Assembly (NCBI GenBank): GCA_964393005.1 | Contig: CAYMRR010000011.1 | Coordinates: 1-14,200 of the forward strand | Origin: UBA5272 sp964393005 | Lineage (GTDB): Bacteria; Patescibacteriota; Minisyncoccia; Phycocordibacterales; UBA5272 | DNA length: 14,200 nucleotides | Reading direction: 5' to 3' | Shown here: positions 7,035 through 14,200 of the stretch, piece after piece | Layout: the number at the start of each line of letters is the position of its first letter | Numbering within the stretch: the first letter of the stretch is position 1 | The notes under the pieces: model-generated | What the model was told of the DNA's origin: nothing | What the model saw: the letters and a program-made list of their open reading frames with translations, nothing else | Database searches by the model: none | Made by a program: the position numbers and the translations under genes

Positions 7035-8288
7035 TTATTCAAAAATTTTTAATTCTTTAAAGACAGCCCTATAAAGCTCTAAGGTATTTTTAGCTATACG
7101 ATCAGTAAGAATAAATTTAGACCCGTCATGCGCTATTCTATTTCTAACCTTGTGAGCTGCCCAAGCTAAATCTATAGTACGGAAATTGGCAGATTTTAAT
7201 CTTTCAGCCATTGTTATGCCAGGATATCCTCTTTCTATAAGTATTTCATCTAAAAGATTATCTGCTTCTAATAGGCCAATTCTCCAAATAGCTTCTTCTT
7301 TTCCTTGCATATATCCTATAACTATATTCCAGCGATCCATATACCATTCTTTTTTATCATCTTTTATGGCTAGCTCTATTTTTTCTTCTTTATCAAAAAC
7401 TGTAGCTTCTTGAAATTTTTCAGTATTTTGAATATCAAATATTTTATTTTTTATAGGTAATGGAGGTAAAACATTTTTAGCTTTATAATCTATAAGTATA
7501 TCTCTCTTTTCTTTTATATATTCTAATTCTTCAAGAGTTAAATCCTCTTCATGTATAGGAAGACCTGCTATGCCTGCTGGCAAAGATTTTTCTATTTTCT
7601 TTTCTCTTTTTTCTGCCTCTTGCTCTAATGGACTCTCGCTTACTCTTAAAGCTTCTAATTTTTGATCTCTTTTTTCTTTTTCTTTAATAGCTTTTTCTAT
7701 TCTCTTCTTTTCTTTAGCTTCAGAAATTGGAGAAATAACTAAAGCTAACCATTTAAGCATAGAATAAATTAAAATCAAAAGTACGACAAAAGCTAAAATT
7801 GTAAGTAAATCAGCAAAAAAAGATAAAAGAGGATTTTGTATAGAAAATTTTAAATGACTAAACCAAGGATTACTATTTGTTTTGTCTATAGCAAAGTTTA
7901 CATCTTCAGGACTAAAAGAATAATTACCAGACCCGCTAGTAGATACACTTCCTATATCTGTACTACCAAAACCAAAAATTTTAGTTTTAATAATATCCCA
8001 CCAACTAAGATTTTCTACCCCACTTTGCCCTCCTAAATAAACAGTATTGGTATTGGGGTCAAAATTTGAACCCATACTTTGCCCAAACCCTATATCTCCT
8101 CCTGATAGTTTGGTACTAGGATCGACTATCCATCCTCTATCTCGAAGCCCATCCCAAGTATCAAATTCATGATCTTTTAAATATTTAACTTTGTCTATTC
8201 TTAATATCCAAAACAAAATAACATAGCGTATAGCCAGTAATATATTGTAAAATATGTTGAAAATATAATCCAAATTAAAAGAATACAT
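7035..8288 (-). CDS. Two-pass membrane protein with cytoplasmic coiled coil and putative HEPN domain
   Basis: I know no named function; similar proteins seem familiar from CPR genomes as conserved hypotheticals. The 417 residues show a hydrophobic helix at ~10-29, a ~125-residue Gly/Ser/Asn-rich segment (likely outside the membrane), a second helix at ~160-185, a highly charged coiled coil at ~190-235 (KEKKRIEKAIKEKEKRDQKL), a linker, and a helical C-terminal domain at ~325-417. The last carries RNRIAH at residues 382-387 (7128-7145). This fits the R-[NDH]-x3-H active-site pattern of HEPN RNases, with helices on both sides (LLEADNLLDEIL before, AKNTLELYRAVFKEL after). I infer a membrane-tethered cytoplasmic HEPN-like domain; RNase activity is unproven. 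It lies between gatA and uvrC with its own promoter. Confidence 0.7.
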   Translation of the reverse strand: MYSFNLDYIFNIFYNILLAIRYVILFWILRIDKVKYLKDHEFDTWDGLRDRGWIVDPSTKLSGGDIGFGQSMGSNFDPNTNTVYLGGQSGVENLSWWDIIKTKIFGFGSTDIGSVSTSGSGNYSFSPEDVNFAIDKTNSNPWFSHLKFSIQNPLLSFFADLLTILAFVVLLILIYSMLKWLALVISPISEAKEKKRIEKAIKEKEKRDQKLEALRVSESPLEQEAEKREKKIEKSLPAGIAGLPIHEEDLTLEELEYIKEKRDILIDYKAKNVLPPLPIKNKIFDIQNTEKFQEATVFDKEEKIELAIKDDKKEWYMDRWNIVIGYMQGKEEAIWRIGLLEADNLLDEILIERGYPGITMAERLKSANFRTIDLAWAAHKVRNRIAHDGSKFILTDRIAKNTLELYRAVFKELKIFE

Positions 8289-8309
8289 GCAAAGTATTTA
8301 GATATTTAA

Positions 8310-8318
8310 ATTATATCA
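8310..8318 (-). promoter_or_regulatory. Extended -10 promoter TGaTATAAT for the HEPN-like membrane protein
   Basis: On the - strand TG-A-TATAAT (8318-8310) ends 21 nt before ATG 8288, implying a leader of about 15 nt without a Shine-Dalgarno sequence. It sits in the 53-nt gap after gatA. Confidence 0.5.
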
Positions 8319-8341
8319 CAGAAGATTTTCTTTATAGAGAT

Positions 8342-9811
8342 TTAATTTAAAATAATTTTTTCTATATCTTTAGCTATTTTTAAAAGTTTCTTATCTTCTA
8401 AAAAGTTAGCTGTGAGATGTACTCCTATAGGCAACTCATTTTCTTTAAGATTTTCTCTTTTTGTAAGTGGTAAAGATATTGCAGGACTTCCTACTATATT
8501 GGCTGGTACTGTAAAAAAATCTACCAAATACATGGAAAGAGGATTGGTAATCTCTCCTAATTTCCAAGGTAGCATTGGAGAAGTCGGAGTCATTATAACT
8601 TCCACTTTCTCAAATATTCTTTGAAACTCTTCTCTTAACACCTCTCTCGCTAAGATGGCTTTATTATAATGAGCATCAAAATGTCCAGTAGATAAAATAT
8701 ATGTACCAAGTAAAATTCTCCTCCTCACTTCTTGACCCAAGCCTTCGGTGCGAGTCTCAATAAAATTTTGAATAGTGTCTCCAGTATTTGCTGAATATCC
8801 AAACCTAACTCCATCATATCTTCCCATATTTGAAGAAATTTCGGCTGGGCTAATAATATAATAAATAGCCAAAGCTTTATCTAAATTAGGAATATCTATC
8901 TCTTCTATAGAGTATCCTTCTTTTACTAGTTTAGAAACAAGATCGTTGAAATTTTTCAAAATAATAGGGTCAATATCTTTTATAACTTTCTCATCTTTTA
9001 AAATCTGTGGAATACCTATTTTTTGAGAATTACTATCAACTTTAGACTTATTTTCTCTAATTTCTTTTTTAATACTAGTAGCATCTTTAGAGTCGTATTG
9101 AGAAATAATCTCAAAAACTTCTTCAACTTCTTCTACAGATTTAGCTATAGGACCAATTTGATCAAAAGAAGAACTCATAGCTATAAGACCATCTCTAGAA
9201 ACCATTCCATAACTAGGCTTAAAACCCACTAAATTGCAAAATGAGGCCGGTAAACGGATAGATCCACCAGTATCAGACCCTAAAGCTAAAGGAGCGTAAT
9301 TTGCAGCTACAGAAGCTGCAGACCCAGAAGAAGAACCGCCAGAGACTAAAGAAGTATTTATAGGATTTTTGGTTGCCCCATAAAAAGAAGTTTCCCCTGA
9401 GCTACCCATAGCAAATTCGTCCATATTTGAAATGGCTAGCAAAATAGCTCCTGCCTTTTTTAAAAGCTCTATAACACTGGCATTATAAGTAGCTGTATAA
9501 TTATTTAACATTTTAGACCCAGCTGAAATAGTCTCTCCTTTTACTAAAATATTATCTTTTATAATGATAGGAATACCAGTGAGTTTGGTGGCTTTACCTT
9601 CTTCTAAAAGTTTTTCTGCATAAGCTATTTGAGTATTAATAAGTTCATCTGAAAAAAATCTAAGTATTGCATTTATATTATTTTCTGAAGAAACTTTATC
9701 ATTAAATCTTTTTTCAGATTTTAATATATTGCTCTTATATTCTTCTACTATCTGCTTTACAGACTTTTCTTTATTTATTAAAGATTTATGAATTTCTAAA
9801 ACTGTTTTCAT
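8342..9811 (-). CDS. gatA: Aspartyl/glutamyl-tRNA amidotransferase subunit A
   Basis: The amidase subunit of GatCAB. It releases ammonia from glutamine so that misacylated Glu-tRNA(Gln) and/or Asp-tRNA(Asn) become Gln-tRNA and Asn-tRNA. The amidase signature is complete: Lys85 in PIIIKDN, the cis-Ser in GGSSSGSAAS (Ser160) and the nucleophile in GSDTGGSIRLPAS (Ser184). The Lys-Ser-Ser spacing (75 and 24) matches the known family triad. At 489 residues it is full length. It follows gatC by 4 nt with no ribosome binding site, so the two are cotranscribed and probably translationally coupled. gatB, the kinase subunit, is not in this window and must be elsewhere for function. Confidence 0.96.
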   Translation of the reverse strand: MKTVLEIHKSLINKEKSVKQIVEEYKSNILKSEKRFNDKVSSENNINAILRFFSDELINTQIAYAEKLLEEGKATKLTGIPIIIKDNILVKGETISAGSKMLNNYTATYNASVIELLKKAGAILLAISNMDEFAMGSSGETSFYGATKNPINTSLVSGGSSSGSAASVAANYAPLALGSDTGGSIRLPASFCNLVGFKPSYGMVSRDGLIAMSSSFDQIGPIAKSVEEVEEVFEIISQYDSKDATSIKKEIRENKSKVDSNSQKIGIPQILKDEKVIKDIDPIILKNFNDLVSKLVKEGYSIEEIDIPNLDKALAIYYIISPAEISSNMGRYDGVRFGYSANTGDTIQNFIETRTEGLGQEVRRRILLGTYILSTGHFDAHYNKAILAREVLREEFQRIFEKVEVIMTPTSPMLPWKLGEITNPLSMYLVDFFTVPANIVGSPAISLPLTKRENLKENELPIGVHLTANFLEDKKLLKIAKDIEKIILN

Positions 9812-9815
9812 AGTA

Positions 9816-10154
9816 TTAATTTTTATGTTTATCTAAAACTTGAGAAACTTTAATAAAAGCATCTTCTCTCTCTGGAGCATTTTCTAGTAAGCTTTCTGTA
9901 TATTCATTTGCTTTATTTGTTATTAAATCATCTCTTATTGTATTTTTATTTATAGCATTTTCAAATTGCTTGCTATAATTTTCTCCACCAGAAATTTGAT
10001 TTTTTTTATTTTCTATTTTAGATACTTCTTCTGTATAATTCAAAATATCTTTTATTTCTTCTAAAAACTTTTCTTTTTCTTCTTCTCTTAAAGAGATTCT
10101 AGATAAATGAGCTATATTTTCTAATTCTTGTTTTGTTATATTAATTTTAGACAT
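9816..10154 (-). CDS. gatC: Aspartyl/glutamyl-tRNA amidotransferase subunit C
   Basis: A small clamp protein that holds GatA and GatB together. At 112 residues it is slightly longer than the usual ~95-100. The N-terminal helix ITKQELENIAHLSRISLREE, the middle FLEEIKDILNYTEEVSKIE and the C-terminal ENAPEREDAFIKVSQVLD are the three family hallmarks. A Lys/Asn-rich stretch around residues 48-70 accounts for the extra length. It lies directly before gatA (4-nt gap) and 30 nt after ligA, with a promoter box in that gap. Confidence 0.95.
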   Translation of the reverse strand: MSKINITKQELENIAHLSRISLREEEKEKFLEEIKDILNYTEEVSKIENKKNQISGGENYSKQFENAINKNTIRDDLITNKANEYTESLLENAPEREDAFIKVSQVLDKHKN

Positions 10155-10166
10155 AATTGTTTTACC

Positions 10167-10175
10167 ATTCTACCA
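10167..10175 (-). promoter_or_regulatory. Extended -10 promoter TGgTAGAAT for gatCA
   Basis: On the - strand TG-G-TAGAAT (10175-10167) ends 12 nt before the gatC ATG, implying a ~6-nt leader. One base departs from TATAAT. It lies in the 30-nt gap after ligA. Confidence 0.45.
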
Positions 10176-10184
10176 AAAAACTGG

Positions 10185-12260
10185 CTATTTTAAAAGTTTT
10201 AAAAATTCAGTTTCATTTATAATTTTTACACTAAAATCTCTAGCAGCTTTTTCTTTAGAAGATATTTTATTATCTTCATTTTCTCCGAGTAATAAATAAT
10301 TGGTCTTCTTTGAAACAGAAGAAGAAACTTTACCCCCTTCTTTCTCTATTATATTCTGAAACTCTTCTCTCGAAGAAGAGAGTTTGCCTGTGATGACAAA
10401 AGATAAGCCTTTTAGCTTTAAATTCTCTAAATCTTCTCTTTCTTCTAAATCTGAGAAGATAATAATAGTTAAAATCTTTTTAAGAAAATCTTGATTCTTT
10501 TTATTTTTAAAATACTCCATTAGAGAAGTTAGACTTTTTTCTCCAATACCATCTACTCCAAAATCTTCTTTTAATTCTACAAAAGTTTTATTATTTTCTT
10601 TTTCTATTAAAGAATAGATTTTATCTTCTAAATTTTCAAAAGTTTTAAAATTTCTTACCAGATCTTTAGCTACAGTTTCTCCTATTTGCCTAATACCTAA
10701 TGCAAATATAAATTTGTGTAATGGTATAGTTTTAGAATCTTCTATAGCTTTTATCAAATTTTCTGCACTTTTTTCTCCAAACCCTTCAAGCCCTTCTATG
10801 TCTTCTTTTTTTAATTTAAAAATATCTAATACATTTTTAATAAGACCCAAATCATAAAACTCATCTATTATTTTTTCTCCAAGACCTTCTATATTAAATC
10901 CTTTTTTAGAAACAAAATGTGAAAAATATTCTCTATGTTTGGCTTCACAATTAGGATTTTTACAATAAAGCCCTACAGAAAATCCTGATTTATTTATCTT
11001 ACTTTTTTCTCTTTCTAAAACAGTTTTACAAATAGGGCAGTTTTTAGGCATTATAAATTTTTGACTGTTTTTAGAGCGAAGCTCTTTTATGACAGAGACT
11101 ATCTCTGGTATTACATCTCCAGCTTTACGGATTATAACTGTGTCTCCTATTCGGACATCAAGCCTTTCTATTTCTTCACTATTGTGAAGTGTAGCTCTCT
11201 TTACATGAGAGCCATATACCAGCACTTCCTCTAACTCTGCTACTGGAGTAGCCACACCAGTCCTACCTATTTGTATAGTAATGTCTAATACTTTTGTCAC
11301 TACTTCTTCGGCTGGAAATTTGTAAGCTATTCCAGCTCTCGGAGATTTAGCAGTAAATCCTAAAGCTCTAGATATCTCTTTTTCATTTATTTTTATTACT
11401 AGTCCATCTATGCCAAATTCTTCTTTGTCTCGCTTTTTATTCCAATCCAAATACATTTTTTCAATATCTTCTAAATTTGAAAAAACTTTATAATCTTTAT
11501 TTACTAAAAATTTATTTCTTTCTAAAAAAAGTAAACCTTCTTCTTGAGTGTCAAAATCTTCTCCTTCTATATCATAAGCAAAAAATTTGAGATCTCTTTT
11601 AGCTACCACTTTTGTATCTAGCTGACGAAGAGTGCCCGCAGCCAAATTTCGAGTATTAGCATATTTATTTAGATTGGCTTTTTCTTGCTCTTTATTTATT
11701 TTTTCTAAACTAGATTTACTTATCCAGGCTTCTCCCATAACAGTAACAGATACTTTTTCTTTTAAAACTAAAGGTATAGATTTTATCATTTTTACATTTT
11801 CTGTAATATCTTCCCCTATTTCTCCATCTCCTCTTGTAGCACCTCTTTCTAGATGACCATCTTTATAAGTAAGTATTACTTTAAGGCCGTCTATTTTTAG
11901 TTCTGTAATATAAGAAAAATTTTTTAAAATATTTTCTTTTTTTAAAATATTTAAATTACGATCTTCCCAGTTTTTTAAATCTAAAAAAGTAAAAGCGTCA
12001 TCATAGCTCCACTGCTTTATATCATGTTTTACTTTTATGAACTTTTCTAAAACTTTTCCACCTATTCTTTCAGTAGGGCTATTTTTATCTTGAAATTCAG
12101 GATATTCTTTTTCTAATTTTAAAAGCTCTTCAAATAAAGAGTCGTAAACACTGTCTTCTATTTCAGGATTATCTAAAACATGATAGAGATGCTGATGCTT
12201 TACTATTATCTCTCTTAATTCTAAAATTCTATTTTTGGCGCTATTTTCTCTGTATTTCAT
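10185..12260 (-). CDS. ligA: NAD-dependent DNA ligase
   Basis: Seals nicks in replication and repair using NAD+. The 691 residues are full length. In order: an Ia domain with the NMN-binding region (KHQHLYHVLDNPEIEDSVYD), the adenylation domain with catalytic Lys122 in ELKIDGLK and the GATRGDGEIGEDITENV motif, the OB fold (FPAEEVVTKVLDITIQIGRTG), a C4 zinc finger (CPICK at the start, YCKNPNCEAKH at the end), helix-hairpin-helix repeats (EGLGEKIIDEFYDLGLI, EGLEGFGEKSAENLIKAIE) and a C-terminal BRCT domain (LKGLSFVITGKLSSSREEFQ). The pocket stretch usually written PMLSLDNxF reads KQWSYDDAF here, a variant I associate with CPR ligases. ATG 12260 lies 6 nt after an extended -10 box. Confidence 0.97.
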   Translation of the reverse strand: MKYRENSAKNRILELREIIVKHQHLYHVLDNPEIEDSVYDSLFEELLKLEKEYPEFQDKNSPTERIGGKVLEKFIKVKHDIKQWSYDDAFTFLDLKNWEDRNLNILKKENILKNFSYITELKIDGLKVILTYKDGHLERGATRGDGEIGEDITENVKMIKSIPLVLKEKVSVTVMGEAWISKSSLEKINKEQEKANLNKYANTRNLAAGTLRQLDTKVVAKRDLKFFAYDIEGEDFDTQEEGLLFLERNKFLVNKDYKVFSNLEDIEKMYLDWNKKRDKEEFGIDGLVIKINEKEISRALGFTAKSPRAGIAYKFPAEEVVTKVLDITIQIGRTGVATPVAELEEVLVYGSHVKRATLHNSEEIERLDVRIGDTVIIRKAGDVIPEIVSVIKELRSKNSQKFIMPKNCPICKTVLEREKSKINKSGFSVGLYCKNPNCEAKHREYFSHFVSKKGFNIEGLGEKIIDEFYDLGLIKNVLDIFKLKKEDIEGLEGFGEKSAENLIKAIEDSKTIPLHKFIFALGIRQIGETVAKDLVRNFKTFENLEDKIYSLIEKENNKTFVELKEDFGVDGIGEKSLTSLMEYFKNKKNQDFLKKILTIIIFSDLEEREDLENLKLKGLSFVITGKLSSSREEFQNIIEKEGGKVSSSVSKKTNYLLLGENEDNKISSKEKAARDFSVKIINETEFLKLLK

Positions 12261-12266
12261 TTACTG

Positions 12267-12275
12267 ATTATATCA
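12267..12275 (-). promoter_or_regulatory. Extended -10 promoter TGaTATAAT for ligA
   Basis: On the - strand TG-A-TATAAT (12275-12267) ends 6 nt before the ligA ATG. The predicted start falls on or beside the A of the ATG, so the mRNA should be leaderless. No convincing -35 is present. Confidence 0.55.
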
Positions 12276-12298
12276 AATCTTGACCTTAAAATTAACTC

Positions 12299-13092
12299 CT
12301 AATTGGTAGAATATTGTTCTATAGTTCTGCTTATAGTATTTGGATTATTTAATAAACAACTAGAAAATCCGGTAGAAATAATAGTGTATTTTTAGACGAT
12401 TATTTAAATATAGCTATTTATACTTNNNNNNNNNNAGTGTATTTTGTAGTAATATTGGTTACAGGACTTCTTTTTTTATAAAAATCTACTATAACACATC
12501 TATTTATACTAACTCCATCTTCATTTATATCTTTTAAAACAAAAGAAAAAGTAGTGGTAGCTTCTTCATCATTTCCTGAAATAGTATAAGAAGAACGTGG
12601 GTTTTTGGAATTTAAATATTCTAAAACCTGATTTCTGGTAGGTACATATCCTATCTCTTCATCTGTTTTGGCTGATTCATAAAATACTCTATTATAACTA
12701 CCATCACTACTACAGAATATTTTTTGAGTAAAGTTAGCATTTGTCATTAAAGTTTCAGGTATACTGCTTGTAGCAAAAAATACATTGTCTTTAGCATTAT
12801 CTAAAAAATCATTTTTAGGAGTACCGGTAACTGAGTTTAAAATTAAAGATATAGAATAAGCATTATCTCTTAAGACATTGTCTATATACTGAGCACATTC
12901 TATTCCACTATCTGCAGCAAAATAGGCTTCTCTACTATTTGATGTTAAACGAGTAAAAAATACTTCTTTTTCTATTATTTTAGAAATAGACAAAGATGTA
13001 AAAAGTATAATAGACATAACTATTAAAGTGAATATTAAAATATAGCCATCTTGATTTTGTTTATTTATTTTTTTTAAAAAATTATCTTTCAT
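12299..13092 (-). CDS. PilX-like minor prepilin, C-terminus split by an assembly gap
   Basis: A type IV pilus-type minor pilin. A charged leader (KDNFLKKINKQNQDG) ends at Gly16, followed by the hydrophobic helix YILIFTLIVMSIILFTSLSI. There is no Glu at mature position 5, as in PilX-like proteins. SREAYFAADSGIECAQYID after the helix is a hallmark of CPR pilins of this kind. The readable frame reaches NITTKYT at 12436, then 10 Ns. Collapsing the 10-mer present on both sides (12436-12445 and 12383-12392) extends the frame by 27 residues, beginning IISTGFSSC and ending RTIEQYSTN, to a TAG at 12299-12301. The 33 bases at 12393-12425 are then spurious. The start overlaps the end of the preceding PilV-like gene by 11 nt. 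The N-terminal call is firm, the repaired tail likely. Confidence 0.8.
12383..12445. repeat. 10-bp direct repeat bracketing the second assembly gap
   Basis: AGTGTATTTT occurs at 12383-12392 and again at 12436-12445, with 33 bases plus the 10 Ns between. It most likely represents one genomic copy present at the ends of two contigs that should have been merged. Confidence 0.7.
12426..12435. other. Assembly gap of 10 Ns
   Basis: Ten undetermined bases lie within the 3' end of the PilX-like gene, again a fixed-size scaffolding placeholder. Confidence 0.95.
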
Positions 13093-13723
13093 ATATATAA
13101 TCTATTACTTTTACAGATTTAGACTTATTTAAATAAGGCTTTGGTTTTGTATAAATAACTTCTACTTCTATTTTTAGAATAGTAGGAGAAACTTTGGTAA
13201 GTTTAGTAATTCTTCTAAAATTAGTATTAGTTCCAAGATTGTTACAATTATAACCATAAACAGAGCTGTACTTTAAAGTACTGCAAGCTGGTTTACTGGT
13301 AGGAGCTAGTAAACTATTAAAATAAAAAGAGTCATTATCAAAATAAACATCTGAAGCAGTAAGAAGGCTTGCTCTATCTAACCTTTCTAAGAAAATATTC
13401 CAAGCTATAGTCATAGGATCGCTGGTATCTTGAAGAATTGAGCTACTAATAGTAATATTTGATCCAGCATAAGTACAAACTCCAGTACTATAATTTATAT
13501 CTTTACAAGAAAGAATAAAAGCATCTCTATAAGCTCTAAAATTTTCTACGATTTCTTCTGCTAAAAAAGAGGCTACAACTCTATCTCTCCCTTCTTTGTT
13601 TACTGTTATAGCATTAGAAATAAATCCTAAAGGAGCTACTACAGCTACTAATATTATAGCCATAGAAACCAAAGCTTCTATTAGTGTAAATCCTTTAATT
13701 TTTTTTATTAAAAATAATTTCAT
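13082..13723 (-). CDS. PilV-like minor prepilin
   Basis: A type IV pilus or type II-like pseudopilus minor subunit. The class III signal MKLFLIKKIKG^FTLIEALVSM is clear: prepilin peptidase should cut after Gly11, and Glu16 is the conserved Glu at mature position 5. The hydrophobic helix runs to ~residue 36. DRVVASFLAEEIVENFRAYRD is the conserved helix found in CPR PilV-like proteins. Cys73 and Cys83, plus two later Cys (PACSTLKY, GYNCNN), could form disulfides outside the cell. At 213 residues it is normal. It starts 7 nt after the pilin-like gene before it and ends overlapping the PilX-like start by 11 nt, so the three form one operon. Likely roles are pilus priming, adhesion or DNA uptake; I cannot choose between them. 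Confidence 0.9.
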   Translation of the reverse strand: MKLFLIKKIKGFTLIEALVSMAIILVAVVAPLGFISNAITVNKEGRDRVVASFLAEEIVENFRAYRDAFILSCKDINYSTGVCTYAGSNITISSSILQDTSDPMTIAWNIFLERLDRASLLTASDVYFDNDSFYFNSLLAPTSKPACSTLKYSSVYGYNCNNLGTNTNFRRITKLTKVSPTILKIEVEVIYTKPKPYLNKSKSVKVIDYIYER

Positions 13724-13730
13724 AATCTTT

Positions 13731-14198
13731 TTAATTATCTAAAATTCTTTGAGTCACCACTGTTTGAGCTGACATGCTACTTACAATAGTTTCTTTTGTT
13801 TTTGAATCATATAAAACATTTAAAATCCCAGATAAATATATTTCGACTCGCGGTTGTAAATAATCATTATTAGATAAACCTAAAAGTCTAAATGAAAAAT
13901 TATCTACTACAAAGTCTAGAGAAGTAAGAGTAATATCTTCTATTTTTGAATACACATTGGTACTATTGTTTTTAACATAAGACGCCACATTGATAGAGTG
14001 GTTTTCTAGATCTGAATAAAACACTATTCTAGAAGAAGGGTTTTCTTGAGGTATAACAGATATGGCATTACATTCTCCATCTATCACTCTTAATTGAGAA
14101 AGAAAATTATAATTATCTAAATCTGCATTTTTAAAATTACCTGTAACATTAGCACAACGATACTCTTTTCCAAATTTTATCTCCCTACTTATAAAATC
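13731..14198 (-). CDS. Pilin-like protein (PilW/PulJ-like), 5' end beyond the window
   Basis: The frame is open from the right edge to TAA at 13731-13733, giving at least 155 residues; GTG 14087 is an internal codon and not a needed start. The visible part reads DFISREIKFGKEYRC near the edge, then LSQLRVIDGECNAISVI, and ends MSAQTVVTQRILDN. The last stretch resembles the C-terminal strand of CPR prepilin-like proteins (a TTVSQRxLDN-like ending). The C-terminal globular part is beta-rich with two visible Cys. The prepilin signal, if present, lies outside the window. Assignment rests on this ending and on being the first gene of a tight cluster with PilV-like (7-nt gap) and PilX-like genes. Confidence 0.65.
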   Translation of the reverse strand, partial: DFISREIKFGKEYRCANVTGNFKNADLDNYNFLSQLRVIDGECNAISVIPQENPSSRIVFYSDLENHSINVASYVKNNSTNVYSKIEDITLTSLDFVVDNFSFRLLGLSNNDYLQPRVEIYLSGILNVLYDSKTKETIVSSMSAQTVVTQRILDN

Positions 14199-14200
14199 CA

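Noticed and set aside
7035..8288. Toxin-antitoxin (HEPN/MNT) pair
   Set aside because: The neighbours are gatA and uvrC. No nucleotidyltransferase or small partner gene is present.
12302..12425. A separate small gene or regulatory RNA between ligA and the PilX-like gene
   Set aside because: Most of this stretch becomes the 3' end of the PilX-like gene once the repeated 10-mer is collapsed. The rest (12393-12425) appears to be assembly junk.
1..14200. CRISPR arrays, insertion sequences, tRNA and rRNA genes
   Set aside because: I saw no regularly spaced repeats, transposase motifs, terminal inverted repeats or cloverleaf sequences. Apart from the two gap regions, spaces between genes are under about 75 nt.

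Overview
The window is AT-rich DNA (about 30% G+C by eye) that most likely belongs to a member of the Candidate Phyla Radiation (Patescibacteria), probably a Parcubacteria-type lineage. The reasons are the gene styles taken together: RNase J with a long disordered N-terminal tail, a UvrC without its C-terminal helix-hairpin-helix part, a LigA carrying KQWSYDDAF where most bacteria have PMLSLDNxF, GatCA used for tRNA amidation, CPR-style minor pilins, very tight spacing, and no Shine-Dalgarno sequence in front of any start. UGA is not recoded as Gly: long ORFs are uninterrupted, and 13 of 13 readable stops are TAA or TAG. Assignment to a named phylum is inference.

Layout. Three genes lie on the + strand at 56-4052: RNase J, an MFS-type transporter and an S4-domain pseudouridine synthase. 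They end at a hairpin (4051-4078) that can serve both strands. Everything from 4099 to the right edge is on the - strand. In transcription order from the right these are a 5'-truncated pilin-like protein, a PilV-like prepilin, a PilX-like prepilin, ligA, gatC, gatA, a two-pass membrane protein with a putative HEPN RNase motif, short uvrC, a divergent D-Ala-D-Ala ligase-like ATP-grasp gene, and a 109-residue unknown. The functions are RNA processing and modification, DNA repair and ligation (uvrC, ligA), Gln-tRNA/Asn-tRNA formation (gatCA, without gatB here), cell wall (ddl-like) and type IV pilus minor pilins.

Two runs of exactly 10 Ns (4804-4813 and 12426-12435) are scaffolding gaps, and both sit in stretches that look like assembly artefacts. 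At the first, about 144 bases of a triosephosphate isomerase gene with different composition interrupt the ligase gene. Joining the two sides at a shared 6-mer (TTTATC, 4797-4802 and 4975-4980) restores one 331-residue frame. At the second, the 10-mer AGTGTATTTT occurs on both sides (12383-12392 and 12436-12445). Collapsing it restores 27 further codons of the PilX-like prepilin and a stop at 12299.

The points most worth following up are the membrane-anchored protein ending in RNRIAH (an R-N-x3-H HEPN-type RNase motif), the recurring extended -10 promoter TGnTATAAT placed 6-21 nt before start codons (implying leaderless or nearly leaderless mRNAs), and the two repairable assembly breaks. I found no CRISPR array, insertion sequence, tRNA or rRNA, and no stretch over 300 bases without a gene.
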